Positions 11,861-26,000 of a stretch of 64,000 nt of DNA are shown here, in pieces. This stretch comes from Micropterix aruncella (taxonomy: Eukaryota; Arthropoda; Insecta; Lepidoptera; Micropterigidae), in assembly GCA_944548615.1 (NCBI GenBank), contig OX155960.1, forward strand, positions 34,006,475-34,070,474, in the 5' to 3' direction. The position numbers and the translations under genes are program-made. Each line of letters begins with the position of its first letter. The stretch's first letter is position 1. The notes beneath the pieces are model-generated. The model saw only the letters and a program-made list of their open reading frames with translations. It had not been told where the DNA came from and searched no databases.

Positions 11861-12149
11861 CGTGCCTTGCGACATATAAATGCGCTATGTTCAACAGCGT
11901 CAGACCTGGATATTTTTACTGCCAGCCCACATCTCTTCTACCTGTTTATGCTAGAATAAGAACGATTGTTTTGTTATTGTTTTTTAATTAATTTTGTAAC
12001 TCTTACTATTTTTAATGCTCCAGCTTGCATATTTAATGGCTTTTATATTTATGTATAATATATTACATCTAAACGAATTGGTGTATACTGTAATGTTGAT
12101 TTGTTAAATAAATAAACATATAAATAAAACATAAAAAAATAAAAAACAC

Positions 12150-12300
12150 GGCTCGGTTACTTCGTTTCGTTATGCAGTTCATGTGACTACCTTCCGCCTC
12201 CATCATCAGATCAGCTCGATGGTACCATATTATAGTATTGTCATCTGAACTACATACAATTGCCAAGTTCCATGTTGATACGACTATCAAAAGTGGTTGA
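12150..12300 (+). repeat. Repeat G, single unit
   Basis: Reverse-complement counterpart of 8401-8520, including ccatcatcagatcagct and the following ggtaccatattatagtattgt. It is one isolated unit. Confidence 0.5.
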
Positions 12301-12428
12301 AATTCGACTTTTAAGATTCCTTTAATTGATATATTCGTGCATACAGTTCAATCCAATAAAAGAGTGTTAATAAAAACTGTTAGTGTTAAAACTTCGTACA
12401 AACAATCTTTCAAATTTAATACACGAAC

Positions 12429-12540
12429 TACATATGTCTTTCATATGTAGTTCGTTCATATGTAGTTCGTAGTTCATATGTAGTTCTACTATCTAATATG
12501 TAGTTCTAGTCATACTATATAATATGCAGTTCATACAAAT
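12429..12540. repeat. Degenerate short tandem array of catatgtagttc
   Basis: The 12-mer catatgtagttc and close variants recur about seven times with irregular spacing. Confidence 0.75.
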
Positions 12541-12764
12541 ATTTATAACAATTAAAATTTCCGCCTTAGAACAGACTATAGCCTAATAGTTAGTAACAAT
12601 AACATAGGATCACTGGCAACAGTTTTTGGCACTTTATGTTAGGTATTAGTTTTTTGCTAATGGATTTTTGTCTATGACATTTCAATTGTACTTGTTATTA
12701 TGAATGAGAATTACAAAATAAATTAGGTTAAATAAAAAATAATTTAGTTAGTTAGTCAACGTGT

Positions 12765-13100
12765 CCGGTCCAGGTTAGGGCACGTCTATCCAAAATTATG
12801 CCGCCTGCCTTGTTGTTCGTCTCTTGCATGTCCTGGTGTGTGATGAGGGTTAACAGCTGCGGGCAGGATAGGAGATGGTCTTCATCCTGCAGCATATGTT
12901 GGATTCGATGGTTAGCCCCAGCGGACGAGATTGGCTCGGTCTCTAGTTACAATGTCCTTTGGTCCCGGTGGTAGAAGGATTGGCCGGATAGTTGAGGCTC
13001 ACCGTTTCCAGGGACGCCCGATTGTTCATAGTCGCAGACTAGACAGTCGAAAATGTGCACAATCTTCGTGGAGGCTTCTTCTGTGTCCCAAAATGAAGTT
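12765..13100 (-). pseudogene. Possible LINE ORF tail relic
   Basis: The minus strand stays largely open and reads a block including EDHLLSCPQL, reminiscent of the cysteine/histidine tail of LINE second ORFs. It also has stops. No diagnostic reverse transcriptase or RNase H motif is present, so the call is tentative. Confidence 0.3.
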
Positions 13101-13509
13101 AAATTAAATTAAATAATCGTCTGAAGCAGGATTTACAGCGGCGAATTTCTTCGCTCTCATTTTTTAACGTCTAGATCTATTAATCCTACATACATGCCAC
13201 CCCTATTCGCGTATCAGTGTTGGTGCGCTATACATGTGTATGTGGCTTTCGCGTTTCTGTGCTAGCAAGGCGCTAACTGGCCATCACCCGACAGCTACAA
13301 ATAGTATGCATATACACAACAGGTGCCTTTGTCCATCCACTCAGCACGGACTCTCCTGCTTGTTGTACGTACTCGTATGTATTTCAGCTTATTACAGCCG
13401 GAAATATATGTTGCTAGTTTGTAGTGAAGTACCGTTTAAGAGAAGAAACTGCTGGATATGCATTCTGACGCAGGAAATTGGACGGATGTGACCTTTCCGT
13501 CAAAGCATT

Positions 13510-14450
13510 CATCATATAGGGTACTAAGTTGCTCATTGCCGTACTACGTCTTGGCGTCTAGGATTTTACTACGAAACGCAACATGTATTATAGATGGCAC
13601 TGGGAGGCCAGTAGCCTTAAATGTTATACTGATGGGTCCAAATCGGGTCTTGACGTAGGCTGCGGCATATATGGAGAGCGACCAAACTTCAAAAGAAGTG
13701 TACACTTTGGGAAATACGCCTCCATATTGCAAGCGGAAGTATACGCCATTATTGAATGTACGGATATGAACCTTCATAAGAACTACGCTAAGCACCACAT
13801 CTATATCCACTCGGATAGCAAGGCAGCTCTTATGGCACTAGCCTCGAATACCATTAATTCAATGCTGGTGCAAAACTGCGTATGACTACTGAATTCCCTT
13901 GGCGAAAAGAACAGGGTAATTCTAAGATGGGTTCCCGGCCACGCAGATTAAACTTGATAAGATGGGAGCAAAGGGAACGTTATACGGCCCTGAACCTTGC
14001 TGTGGCGTACCATAAAGCCCTGCAAACCTAATGCTCAAAAAAATATGTTTAGAACAATCCATCAACCACTGTAACAACACGCCAGGTTTGAACCATTCAA
14101 AGCGCTAATTAAGGCTTACGACAGTAAGACTGCCCGTGAGGCCATATCGCTAAATAGGAACAATCTGAGTATACTGGTGAGGGCGCTCACGGGGCATTGT
14201 GGCTTGAACAAACACATGCACAACCTCAAGCTCCGGGACACGAAAATGTGCAGGTTCTGCCAAGAGGCAGAAGAAACTCCCCTGCACCTCATGTTCGAGT
14301 GTGGGCCACTGATGCGTAAAAGATACACCCACATGGGTGGTCATTACCTCCAACCTGAGGAGGTAAAACAATCTGGCGCCAAAAACCTGTTGCAGTTCTT
14401 AAATAATAATAATAATAATAAAACTCTTTATTCTTAAGAAATTAATAGCT
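13510..14450 (+). pseudogene. LINE fragment with RNase H domain and zinc-finger tail
   Basis: 13583-13885 encodes the front of a LINE-type RNase H: YTDGSKSG with the first catalytic Asp, then ILQAEVYAI with the Glu, then IHSDSKAALMAL with the next Asp. After a stop, RWVPGHAD near 13925-13950 supplies the conserved His region. 14177-14437 encodes the C-terminal tail: [10 protein letters not shown], then a CRFCQEAEETPLHLMFEC zinc-knuckle block. It ends in an aat tract (14401-14420) of the kind seen at LINE 3' ends. Stops and frameshifts make it non-functional. RNase H placement fits I/LOA/Outcast-like clades; the exact clade is not resolved. The same tail occurs inverted at 50216-51145. Confidence 0.8.
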
Positions 14451-15620
14451 TTGAGAAGACACATCATCAATAGTAGGCAGCACTGAAATAAGAGATGAAA
14501 ACTGAAACTTTTCATTGAGGCTTTGAATAAGCGGATTGTGAAGAGTTGTAAATGCGTTGCCGTATTTTAAAAAGAAACTCTGAAAGCAACAGGTCAGTGC
14601 CTAACAATACGGAATCCTAAATTCGTAATGAGTGTAATTTTCGATTTGTGAAGTGTTGTGAAACAATGGAAAGAGGAAGAATAGACAAATTTCAAATTAT
14701 AGAAGAATTAACAATAAATAAAGAAAGAGTGATGATTTTCGGTAAAACTTAAGATTTTTCACATTAGAATCTCATTTAATGAAAAAAAAATATCTTTCAC
14801 ATAGAAAAAAATATATCAATATGATAATTTTAGCAATAAAAAGGTTATTTTGAATGTTTAAGTGTAACTAAATTTAATGTTTAAGGTTTAGTTAGTTTTT
14901 AAAATTACAAATCTGGATTTTCTCTCGTGCCCTGTTAGCATTGTGTGACGAGGGGATCTGAAAATGAAAGTAGCTATTCAGGATCAGAGGGGCTAATTTC
15001 TTGAGGGTCTACCCTTCAGTTACATTGTCTTCGGGTTGAACCTTCAGAGTAACGAGTTAAGGATTGAGAAAGATGTTATGTTTAATCATTAAAAATCATT
15101 AAATCTTATCTATCATAGCAAACATTAGGATACTCCAATAACCATGCTGTCAAGAAAAAAAATACAAAAATAAATGTAAAACAGTCCTCTTCAATATTAC
15201 TATTTTGGAAAATATTCTAAGGCGATTATGCCGTAAAATATGGCCTGATTAGCCATATTTTTATCAAGCAACACATTACAACCAAGGCAAATGGGTTTTT
15301 TTTATCTCTTCAACCGAGAAGGATAAATGGCACAAGACGTCATTCGTTGTATAACATTAATTATTGTTAGCGGTTCCGTTTTCGCTTTTGACTTGGCGGA
15401 AGTTGAAGGATGAGACATCTAGACACAAGGTCATGTAGATGTAACTAATGTTGATGAAACATAATAATATCTTACTTTCACATAGTTTGATAATATTACA
15501 TGAATGACTATTTAAGCCAAATATGAAATTATATATTTTTTTAATTCCGATCCATTTCCTTTCTATACTACATCTACCAAGGGCATTTTTATACTCACTT
15601 GATCCTGTACTGGCATCAAT
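14451..15620. other. AT-rich non-coding stretch
   Basis: I see no gene, exon or complete repeat. Simple A/T runs only. Confidence 0.5.
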
Positions 15621-15624
15621 TGGC

Positions 15625-15915
15625 CCCGCTTCATAAGGGAGAGGTCTGCGTAAGCGACCTCGATCCTGCAGGAGGTAGGAGGTATCCTGAAGGTTAATTC
15701 CAGGCGGATATATCCTTCCAAACTGGTAGTCAGGGGGCGAGGCTGCCCGCTGGTTACCTTTCCTGGTGCCTCGCCGTAAGGCGTTGGCCTCTGACGGGCA
15801 GGTGGCGTAGCTGTGGATTGTTTTTCGTCCCAAGTTTTCTGCGCTCACCTCACGGGACACAGAACGATTAATATCGTTAAAACTTCCTTAGGTGACGGGT
15901 TAGCCCGTTGTGCTG
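15625..15915 (+). mobile_element. R retroposon copy 4, 5'-truncated
   Basis: A partial R copy, sense plus, that begins inside the element at cttcataagggagagg and runs to the 3' end (gacgggttagcccgttgtg). The loss is at the sense 5' side, as in copy 8. Its sequence is more diverged than the nested copies. No target duplication is evident. The long minus-strand open frame across it is a GC-content artefact. Confidence 0.7.
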
Positions 15916-16913
15916 TAACCCTACGTATCTAGCAATTTTGTAATTAAAAAAAAACCATTTGGATTCGAATATAATCATGTAATATAACAATTTTAATAAA
16001 AAGGGCAAAAAAACACTAGAAAAATATTACACTAGTGCTATTGTGACATGAAGCATTGACCTTGACCTCACGTATGTAAAAACCTGTGAGGATCATACAG
16101 GATACACTATAGGAACTGCGCTGGTACTGAAATAGACTGAAAAGCACTGAGAAAAATGCAAAGAAAAGGCACAGAAAAAATTGAGCGTTTTCGATTAGTG
16201 GTATTTCTCACATCCCTTCGTCAGCAATTGAAGATTAAAAAGAGTAAAAACGTGTAACATTCTTTTACTCTACAATGACTTTATTAAAATAATAATAAAA
16301 ACAAACAAATCGCCTTATTCGTTCTGTCCTATTATTTTGTTTTAATTTTTTTTTTATAATTTATGAAAACTTTTGCTAAATTATAAATATTTTATTTTTT
16401 GAAGTCCCTATAGACATTTTTAAAACATGTTTTTGTGTCCCTTGTGCAGGTGAATCATCAGTTAAAATATTTAGCAATACTTCAACGCCTTTATATGAGC
16501 TGCAAGTAAAAATCCTCTCAGCTACGTTTCTGACTCGACGTATCGTACAAACTCAGCCGGATTATTGAGCTTTCTGTTCAGCCTTCTGTCTTTGCACTGC
16601 AATTCTTTGGAGTGGCAGATAATAGAGTGGAAATTTTCTGTGTGGTTTATTCCCGACTCTCTTGAATTTGAACGCCGTTATTACTTCTCCCGGTGCGACT
16701 TTCTCAGTAAAGTAAAGTAAGCAGTATTCCGAGTGGATTATATGGAATTATTCAGTCTTTTTGAATGCTTATATGGAATTATACAGGTTTTTTTGATTTA
16801 CCGATTAGAAGTTTTCTTTCTTGTTTGAAAGTTTTTTTCTTGACGTTCATTATTTTATTTTGTTTCCAACTTATAATATCTAATCAAATATTTTTATCTC
16901 TTTGAATTCGCAG

Positions 16914-17099
16914 ATAATCCATCGCACATATACTGGATTTACTGGCGACGAAATTCACCACACGGGATGGAACGTTTGCTCGTCATGCCATGGCAACTCC
17001 TCCTTGAAGAGAAACAAGTTAGTGATGCCAAGTCTCCACTCCTCGAGGATCTTCATTGTGGATACCGGGAAAGATCCTAAAAAACCAGAGATCTTCAAA
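16914..17099 (+). CDS. SELENBP1-like: Gene 1, exon equivalent to coding exon 3
   Basis: 62 codons, phase 0 at both ends, acceptor cag and donor gtatgt. It encodes [24 protein letters not shown] and [14 protein letters not shown]. The CSSC cysteines correspond to the conserved cysteine motif that gives the family its selenium-binding name. The exon has the same length as its gene 2 counterpart at 63131-63316. Confidence 0.95.
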
Positions 17100-20000
17100 G
17101 TATGTTTATCAAGGACTTATCATGTACTATGAATGAACAATTTTGCAGAGATCGTATGCGTATCTTGCCATGCAGACTCCGGTAGACTGTGGTATTACAT
17201 TACATTACATTTTCGTCGTGTCCAATTGACGGCTAAAGACCGCTCTTGGACGTGTCAAAATAATTGGGTTAGGTAGTAAGTTTCGTTACTACTCTTTACT
17301 GAACATACATAGGTACTCAAGAATTAACTACTAGATTGTCAAACTATAAATATAAATAATCAAAATAGAAGCGTAATATTTGAAGTAGTTAGCAATTCAA
17401 AAAGATACGTAGTAAAATTATTCATCGTAATATTCAAATTGTCAGTAAAATGTTAAATAATGAAATTAAATCTACGTTACGCATTTTAAACTAAAAGTAC
17501 AGATATAAGACCATATAAAATAAGCAGACAATAAGGCTCTACTTTTTTAAGTAATTTAAATGGGCACAATATTTGAAAAATCATGCCCTCGAATTCGAGC
17601 AGATTATAGAAAGGTTGGCCTATCAGCATCTCCTTGATGTTTTTTTAAATGTTATGTCCTCCAGCTGTTTGAATTTTGTAGGGAGTAGATTATAGAATTT
17701 AATGCTAAGGTACAAGTAGCTTTTCTGTACTTTTGCCAGTCGTATTCGTGATACGCATAAAAGGGAGCTACCGCGGGTAGGATGCGAGTGAATGTCTGCA
17801 TTAATTGGAGTTTCTGAGAGGTTCTGTCTAGCATACATTATACACTGGTATATGAACACTTGTTCTCTTACAAATACTTGATCAAACAAATATGCCGCTC
17901 GTCAGCCCAGCAATTCTTATTTGATATTACAAAACATATTATATTAAAAATAACCAGTGAATTATACATATTCAAATAACCAAACGCTTTGGGGACAGAG
18001 CGTATTGAATTGGTTCGCGCCAGAAATCTGTCATGTCTATATGCGATATTGATTCGACAACATTTTGTTGGCTCTACTATTGATTATATAATCAATGGCT
18101 GTACTAAAGCATATAATAACGCTGTAAACGAAAGGGCCTATAAAAATTGACCGATATTTTGTAAGTATGATGTATTAAAGAACACTTGCTATGAACTTCA
18201 GTAAATTTACCTTTATTAAAAGTCATTTCCTTCCAAGTTATATTTTTGTAGTAATTTCATAAAGGTAAAAACTGTAGTAATTTCATAAAGGTAAATTTAG
18301 TTAAATAGATAGGAAATTAACATTGTTACGACACTCCTTTTTATAAACTACAATTTCGACTAATTCTATAATTCTGAACTATGGAATGGTTTGGATCCGG
18401 TCGAATAAAGGTTCGCCAATAATACTTTCAATAAATAACACTGCCATTCCTCAAACTCATTGTACTAGATTTTTAGGTGTTCATGTCGACGAACTTTTAA
18501 AATGGAACTTTCACTGTGAAAACCTCGAAAGTAGGTTAAGTCGGGCATGTTATACTTTAAGTATTGTAAGAAGGTCGTTGGATGAATTGCAAACAAGAAA
18601 TGTTTATTTCAGCTATATTGAAGCTATCCTAAGTTATGCCATTACGATCTGGGGAAATTGTTATGCTTGTCATAGGGAACCCATATTTATACTCCAAAAG
18701 AGAGCAGTGCGAATAATTGCAAAGGTGAAAAGGGAAGAGTCGTGTCGACCCATTTTTAAAAGGCTAAGAATCCTCACCTTAACCTCACTCTATCTCTTTA
18801 AGTATTAACTGAGTTTTTTAAAAATAAAGAAACACATTATAAAAAGTTTTCAGATACACATACTAAAAATACGAGAAATAAATTAAACATTTTTATACCA
18901 TGTATTAAACTAAACACAGCAAGGCAAGACACAAAATACTCAGGGCCATATTACTTTAACAGGCTACCAGAAAGTTTAAAAACTATTCAAGTGGAAAGCT
19001 TATTCAAAAAGTTACTTAAAGAATTCTTATTAGACAAAGCTTTTTACTCGATCGATGAGTTTGTTAATTTTAAATAATTTTTCAAATTTTTTGGTCATTT
19101 TTTTGACAATTTTAAGTAGCATTTTTTAATTATTCTGACTTTTTCTGATTTTAATTTCTTGATTATTTTTATCAATTATTTTAATTTGTGGTTTTAGTAA
19201 ATAAATCTTAAAAATGATTTGGATGCCCTAAAAGCAATAAAGAAGTAACTATATGTACGTGGTGATAAATTTAAATATTGTAAAAACGAACTAATATACT
19301 GTAATTTAAATGTACCTAAATATTAAGTTTCTACAATCTGTTAAGATTTTTTTGGAAATAAATTGAAATTGAAATTGAAAAAATTGAAAAATCGAATGGT
19401 CAAATCGGTCGGATGTAGTGTCCTTCTATTTTTAGCTCCGAGGGTATAAATTATAAAAGTTTCTATGACTTATTTTGCATGTGGTAGAGCTTCAAGGGAA
19501 GCATATATTATAATTATATACTTATATACATATAATTATATACATAAACTAAATATCAAAAAACGTTTTTATATATTAGTTTTAAATTGTTCAATGCTTT
19601 GCCGTCATCGACGTGAAGACTTGAGATGACAGCATATAAAATCTGCTTGAAAAATCAGTTAGTGAAACATGCCCTTTACAAACTGGGCGACTTTTATCAT
19701 ATTGCGTCCACAATAATTGCTTGATTATAAATAACCATATTATGACTAAGTTTTAGATTTTAGTGACATTGTTTTTAATTACGCTTGTTTCAGCATTTTT
19801 CTTTTTCATTGTATTGATTATTATTTATTGTTAGATCATTGATTATTTTGTAAATTTGACTATTTTTAACTAATCACCTCTGATTACAACTATTCTTTTT
19901 TCTTTCTTTTAATTAAAGCGGTTTTATCATCCGGTAAATTATGATTGTAAAATTTGACATGTTCCTCAGTATTGTGAAATGCTTTTATGGAATGAATAAA

Positions 20001-23000
20001 TGATGATGATGATGATGATGAATTGTTAAAGAGCGAAGACTAAATAAATATTTTTAACATCGTCCGGAATTATTCTAAAATTAGTAGTAGGCTAATTCCG
20101 TTGTAGTAAACAGTAAATTGTTTGATGGGTATTCTATATTTTCCTCCCTCCCTTTTTCCGAGCCCGCTGCTGTGCTAGTTTTCCCCTTCGGTAAATCTAT
20201 ATTAGGCATATGTTTGGAAATTGCCTTAATTTTCCCTGCATATACATAATTGACATTATAACATACATTATAATATACATTATTTTTATGCAGAAAAAAT
20301 ATATATTTGGATTCCAGACCACATATTTATTCAAGGCGTCACAGTTGAGTCATCTAAGTCTAGTGGACCATGCCCAGATCCGGACTGGCTCCTTTTTAGT
20401 GCCTCGGATAGTAACTAAGGGGCCCCTTTATCAAAAGGCCACTCCCCGGATATTTTTTAATATCATGCCTGAAAACCACATTTTTCTCCATTTTGGCACT
20501 TGAGTAAAGGCAGGGAAAAAAATCGGTAAAGGCAGGAAATTTATCCAAAATTTTGCTTTTCGTATGCAGTTTACAATTTATTTTTTTAAATATCTAAACT
20601 TGGCTCCAAGGCTTTTCCGGTAATTAGCCAAGAACATCATCTCATTCAATTTAAAAATCGAATAGCAAACCCGCGTCGCCGTAAAATTCGTCATTAAACA
20701 TTCGAATATCAAACTAGCCACACAATGCAATGAAGATTTAAATTTCTAACGTTCAAATTTAAATATTTCATTCCCCATACATATGTATGGCGGAATTTAA
20801 ACATTATTTGTGCAGCTTGTATATGAGATATTCCAACGGAAATTTCACAATGTGATTTCGGGCCAAGAAAGCATATGTGTACCAAATTCTTAGTCCAGTC
20901 ATTGATTTAAAATCAATGGTCCAGTCAAGTCTCTAAGTCCAATATTTCGAGGTGATCAATCTTTTCAACTTTCTTTAAAAAAAATTTTGCGTGGAACCCA
21001 AAGCCATAAATAAACATACAAACATAATTAAGATCACTATAGCGACAGATCATTAAGCGAAAATAAAATTATATAAACGAAGTGCAATCTGCTGTAAATT
21101 ATACGTTTATCGATTTGATATTTTTTAATCCTACTTTTATGGCCAACGTTACCAAATAATAATAATATTAAGTCAATTAAGGAACTGTTAATTTTTTTTT
21201 ACAAATCGCAAACCGTGTATCTTGTAAATAGGATAGAAAACGAATTTACCGCGTGAAATTTGTAGCACCCGACGTTTGGGTGACTTTGCAGCCGCCGTTG
21301 TCTAGGGTAGACTGAAGAGCTGTCAATCCGTTGTTTTGCGGGTAGGCCGCATACCGCTGCCGCCACTGCGTAGGTTATAACGGTGGTGGGGGGCCGGGCT
21401 CGGAGCGCGGAAATTTTGAAAATCCGTCTTGGACACACACTCAGGATTTTGAAACTGCATCCAGTAATACCACTGCAAACCCCGGGTGTGTAAAGTCGAA
21501 TGCAGCTGCGGTCTAGCCTACGTTGGACAAACGAAACGGCCCATAGCCACACGACTGACAGAACACATCAAAGCTGTTAAAAACGTTCAGCGAGAAAAAT
21601 CGGCGATCTGCGAACATATATTGGATAGCGGAAGTAGCCACTGGATGCTGTTTCAAAATCCCATCGTGCTATCCAAGGAACAATTCTACTTTCCTCGCAT
21701 GATCCGGGAAGCCATTGAAATAAGAAGAACCCCGAACTTCAATAGAGACGACGGTTACAAACTCCGTTCTACGTGGAACCCTCTTCTTAAAATGTTCCCG
21801 CCGCCGAACGCCGAACGCAAAGACATAAAACAGGATACAGTGAGTGTTGTGTGCAAGACGGATTTTCAAAATTCCCGCGCTTCGAGCCCGGCCCCCGCCA
21901 CCGTTATAATCTACGCAGTGGCGGCAGCGGTATGCGGCCTACCCGCAAAACAACGGATTGACAGCTCTTCAGTCTACCCTAGACAACGGCGGCTGCAACG
22001 TCACCGAAACGTTGGGTGCTACAAATTTCACGCGGTAAATTAGTTTTCTATCCTATTTATAATGTCAAACAACCGCGATAGTCTTCGATTTTATATTACG
22101 AGTATCTTGTTTTTTTGTGTCAAACCGTCATGTTTGTATGCACGTAAAATCACTAATTTGCCAAATTCGTCATTACTTCAAGGCAGCACAAGATTCTTTT
22201 TGTCATAATTTACTCGGTTTTATCGACCTATAGAAAAGTATTTAACCATTTAACGTTATCCATTTATGTTTACAGGTAATCGACGGCAAAGAATTGGAAG
22301 GCTTCGATTGTACATTTCCTCATACTACTCATTGCTTGGCTTCGGGGGATCTTATGATATCGACTTTAGGTGATAAGGAAGGAAATGCTAAGGGAGACTT
22401 CGTGCTAATTGACGGCGCAACTTACAAAACTAAAGGTTATTCAATCAATATTCTAAAGATCATAAATAACAAGATATCCCAGACAAATAAACCCAAAATA
22501 TATAAAAAATATGTTCGATTCAGTTTCAGGTTTTATTGAGTGTAAATAAATTACGTACATTATGTAGTGGAAGGGGGATTAGAGCGGGCATAGTGCGTAA
22601 AGCGGGCACCCTCGTATATACAGCCATCAAAAAAATTGGCGTGCACTCGTATCGCTTAGGTAAACCCCGCACCCCTCTGTATTTTTTCATATTTTATGTT
22701 ATTATTACTACTCATTCATTATCGAGTGTTTTTATAGTCGTGATTTGGTTGTATTCCTCCCCCCCCCCTCCCCCTATTCTGGGTAAAGCGGGCATTCGTA
22801 AGAGTTTGGTAATTTGCCTTATATTTTTTTGTTTTAAGCGTTTTGTCAATATTTACCAAACATTATTTAAAAGCGTCAAATGAAGCTTCCCAAGGTAAAT
22901 AATAAACTGCTGTAGGTCATTACTGATGAAAATAACGGTGCCCGTTGTTGGCCCCCTTTCCCTATATAATCATATATTTTTCTCGGCGAATTCTTCAAGA

Positions 23001-26000
23001 AAGATTCTACTGGAAAAAACCGCCGATAAAAATCAGTGACCAATTTTTTGGTCGTATTATTGTCAAATACAATTTTGATTCTACATCATAGAAAATAAAA
23101 ATATGTCTTCCGTCCTTATCGTTCACGTCCCCGACGTTCACGTGACTTGAAAACATGACACAGAAATTAAAAGACATGCAAAAAAACAATCAGCCAGCAA
23201 TCAATCATGTTTTGTACCAAAGTGAACAATACCAAATAAAATATCCTAAATTTCGATGTAAGAAAATAGTCCTAAATTAAAATAGTTAATAAGGATAAAT
23301 ATTTACAGCCTGATAGCACTTGAAGAGACAGTTGAGAAAATATTTATTTTAATTAGTACCATGCATCTTTATCAGCCAAGTAACCTTTTATTTTATAATA
23401 TGCTTTTTTAATCAGCATGTTTTCAAAGTTAGACCTAAATTGTTTTCCCGGCTTAGTTTAAAAAAAAACTGGAATTTTATTATAAAATAGAATGCACTGC
23501 CCAATGTTTTAGTCGGAACTTGTTACTTTTGTGAACTGTGTTAAGTTTTGGCGAACATACATTTGCAAAATTGAGAATCAAATGGGAGGATATTATTTTT
23601 CCAAAAAAAAATGTGTGAACAGTGTGTCCCTAGAACTGCTGTCCGTATATTTACCGAATAGCCCTCTTTTGCAAAACAAATATAGATTGCACATCAACAG
23701 CTTTTTTCCATAGTAGTTTACCATAAGACATCATGCTATGCAAATATCTGAAAAAGACCAGTCACGCCTATGTCAGCTGTCTCATTTTCATAACAGCAAA
23801 CGCTGCAGAACTAAGTCTACCATTTACCATTGATATATGTAAGCGGACGTCATTGCAGTTTATAATCTATGGTTACCCTCAAAGAAATTTTACAACTTTT
23901 TTATTTTCTTATAGGCACCTGGACAAAAGGTGACAAAATCGCTAAATTGGGGTATGACTTCTGGTACCAGCCATATCACGATATTATGGTGTCAAGTGAG
24001 TGGGGAGCGCCGAAGGTGTTAAAAAGGTATGATTTATTGTTTTGTTATTTCTCTGCCACCGAAAGAAGAATTCGGCATTTGACTACCGCTTTGGAGCTCT
24101 CAGCTTATTGCTGTCTGGGACTATAAAATAACCAGCCCCGCAAAGCGCCAAATTTCGTAGAATCAACGGATGCCGCCGGCATCTAACGATGGCAGCTCGA
24201 CGGTAGCTCACTTTTCAGTAACGTCTACTCGAAGAAATAAAAGAAACAGTTGACGAACAAATTCCGAGCAGATGAAAGAGTATAACCCCACTGGCCGTAC
24301 ATACGGTGAACTCCCACATATTCAGGAACATACCATACGGTGTTTTTTAATTTCCCCAAAATTCAAAATAATAAAAAAATTATAAAAATATTTTTTTTAA
24401 TTTAAAAATTTAAAGAACCTGTCTGATAAGTAAAAGTTTGAGCGCGCTGCACCATCTATCAGCAGGTAAAATATCGCTTATAAACGATATTAGCGATATT
24501 CTACCTATGGCGCATCGTGCTCAGCCCTTTTTATACTATTTTTTAGAAAAAAAAACAAAGAAAAACCCACATTTTTTATCAAAAGTTGCTTTCTTGCTCG
24601 TACTGATTCACACCTTCAAGGATGCCGGTTAATCTTCATTTTTCCATTATTTTTAATGTTATGTAATAGATTTATTTCCACCTGAGTTACATAATTAGTT
24701 CAACTTGTTTATTTCCATTGCTCACTGTTTCGAAATAATTCCACTGAAATCCAATAGATAGTTTTTACGGTTCCGACAAAGAGTGCAAACGGACCCCTAT
24801 TGGTGAGACTCTCTCGTCTGTCTGTCTGTCTGTCTGGATATATCATGGTCGATTATCTCGGTCACTTTTAAAGCTATCGACATGAAATATGGTATTATCA
24901 TAGAGCCTGCTTATCCGCACTTAGCGCACCGCGCTAACCCTTAAATCTTGAGTCGAGTTCTGAAACATTTCTTAACACAGCATTGTTTGTGGTTCCTTAA
25001 CCAAGCTTAAAAGGATTGAGTGTGTTATATATATACAGTCCTTAGGCAATAGACAAACAGTCGGGATTTTCTTGAAAATATATTTTTTTTTGAATTAGAA
25101 AATGTTTAACTTTTTGAAAAATAGTATAAAAAAGTGCTGAGCATGACGCGCTATCTAGAGGGAGGTAAAATATCTCTAATATTGTTTATTAGTGATATTT
25201 TACCTATATAACCTATTACCTATATGGCGCAGCGCTGTCAAACGCTTGTCTTTTATTTAACAGTCAAGTTAAAAAAAAGTTTTAAAAAAAACAAGAAAAA
25301 AAATAAACACATTTTTATAAAATAAAAAGTTCATTAGTTGGTCATACTGTTTCATTCCCTTAAAGGGAATTAAAATTAAATTAAATTAAAATTAAAATTA
25401 TTTAAAAAACCATTAAAAAATATAGATCTCGATAAAGGGCAAACTTTTATTTTCCTGGTTTTGCTCTTCGTATACACGTTGATTATATAGCGCATTAGAT
25501 TGCTCCACCTCGTACTGTAATTTGGCAACCAGGATTTTACTAAGAAATGCAACGCGAAGATATAGTTCCAAAAACATAGTTTCTAACGTAGTTCCAACAT
25601 AGTTCCAAAAATCGATTAATTTTCTTTTTTAATGATCAATATTACGACTTTCGTGGTATATAAGAGTATGGCGGCGCACTGTATGTGCTCTATACACGCC
25701 TATATACTATAAAATAATAATATAATAACAAGCTAATGTTTAAATCATTTATCTTATTATTTTATTAATGTTTAAATCATATGCGAATGTTTAAATCATA
25801 TCCGTTTTGTGCGCAAATCAAAGAAAGCTTTTGGCAAACGCTTGCGAGCCATCCACGCGCTTACGAGCCATCCAAGTGGATGGCTCGTAAGCGCGTGGCC
25901 AGCGCGTGGATGCGGTATAATTATTGCGCACTTTAATTTTCAAGTAGAATAATTTATGGCAGTCTATCTCTCCAAATTATTTCTGTGATGTAACCAGCCT

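Noticed and set aside
13234..13491. Cysteine-rich 85-codon frame as a small secreted protein
   Set aside because: No signal peptide or recognisable cysteine pattern, and it precedes a LINE fragment in decayed sequence.
15357..15860. 167-codon minus-strand frame
   Set aside because: Half lies in R copy 4 and half in AT-rich unique sequence; no domain. A chance frame across a repeat boundary.
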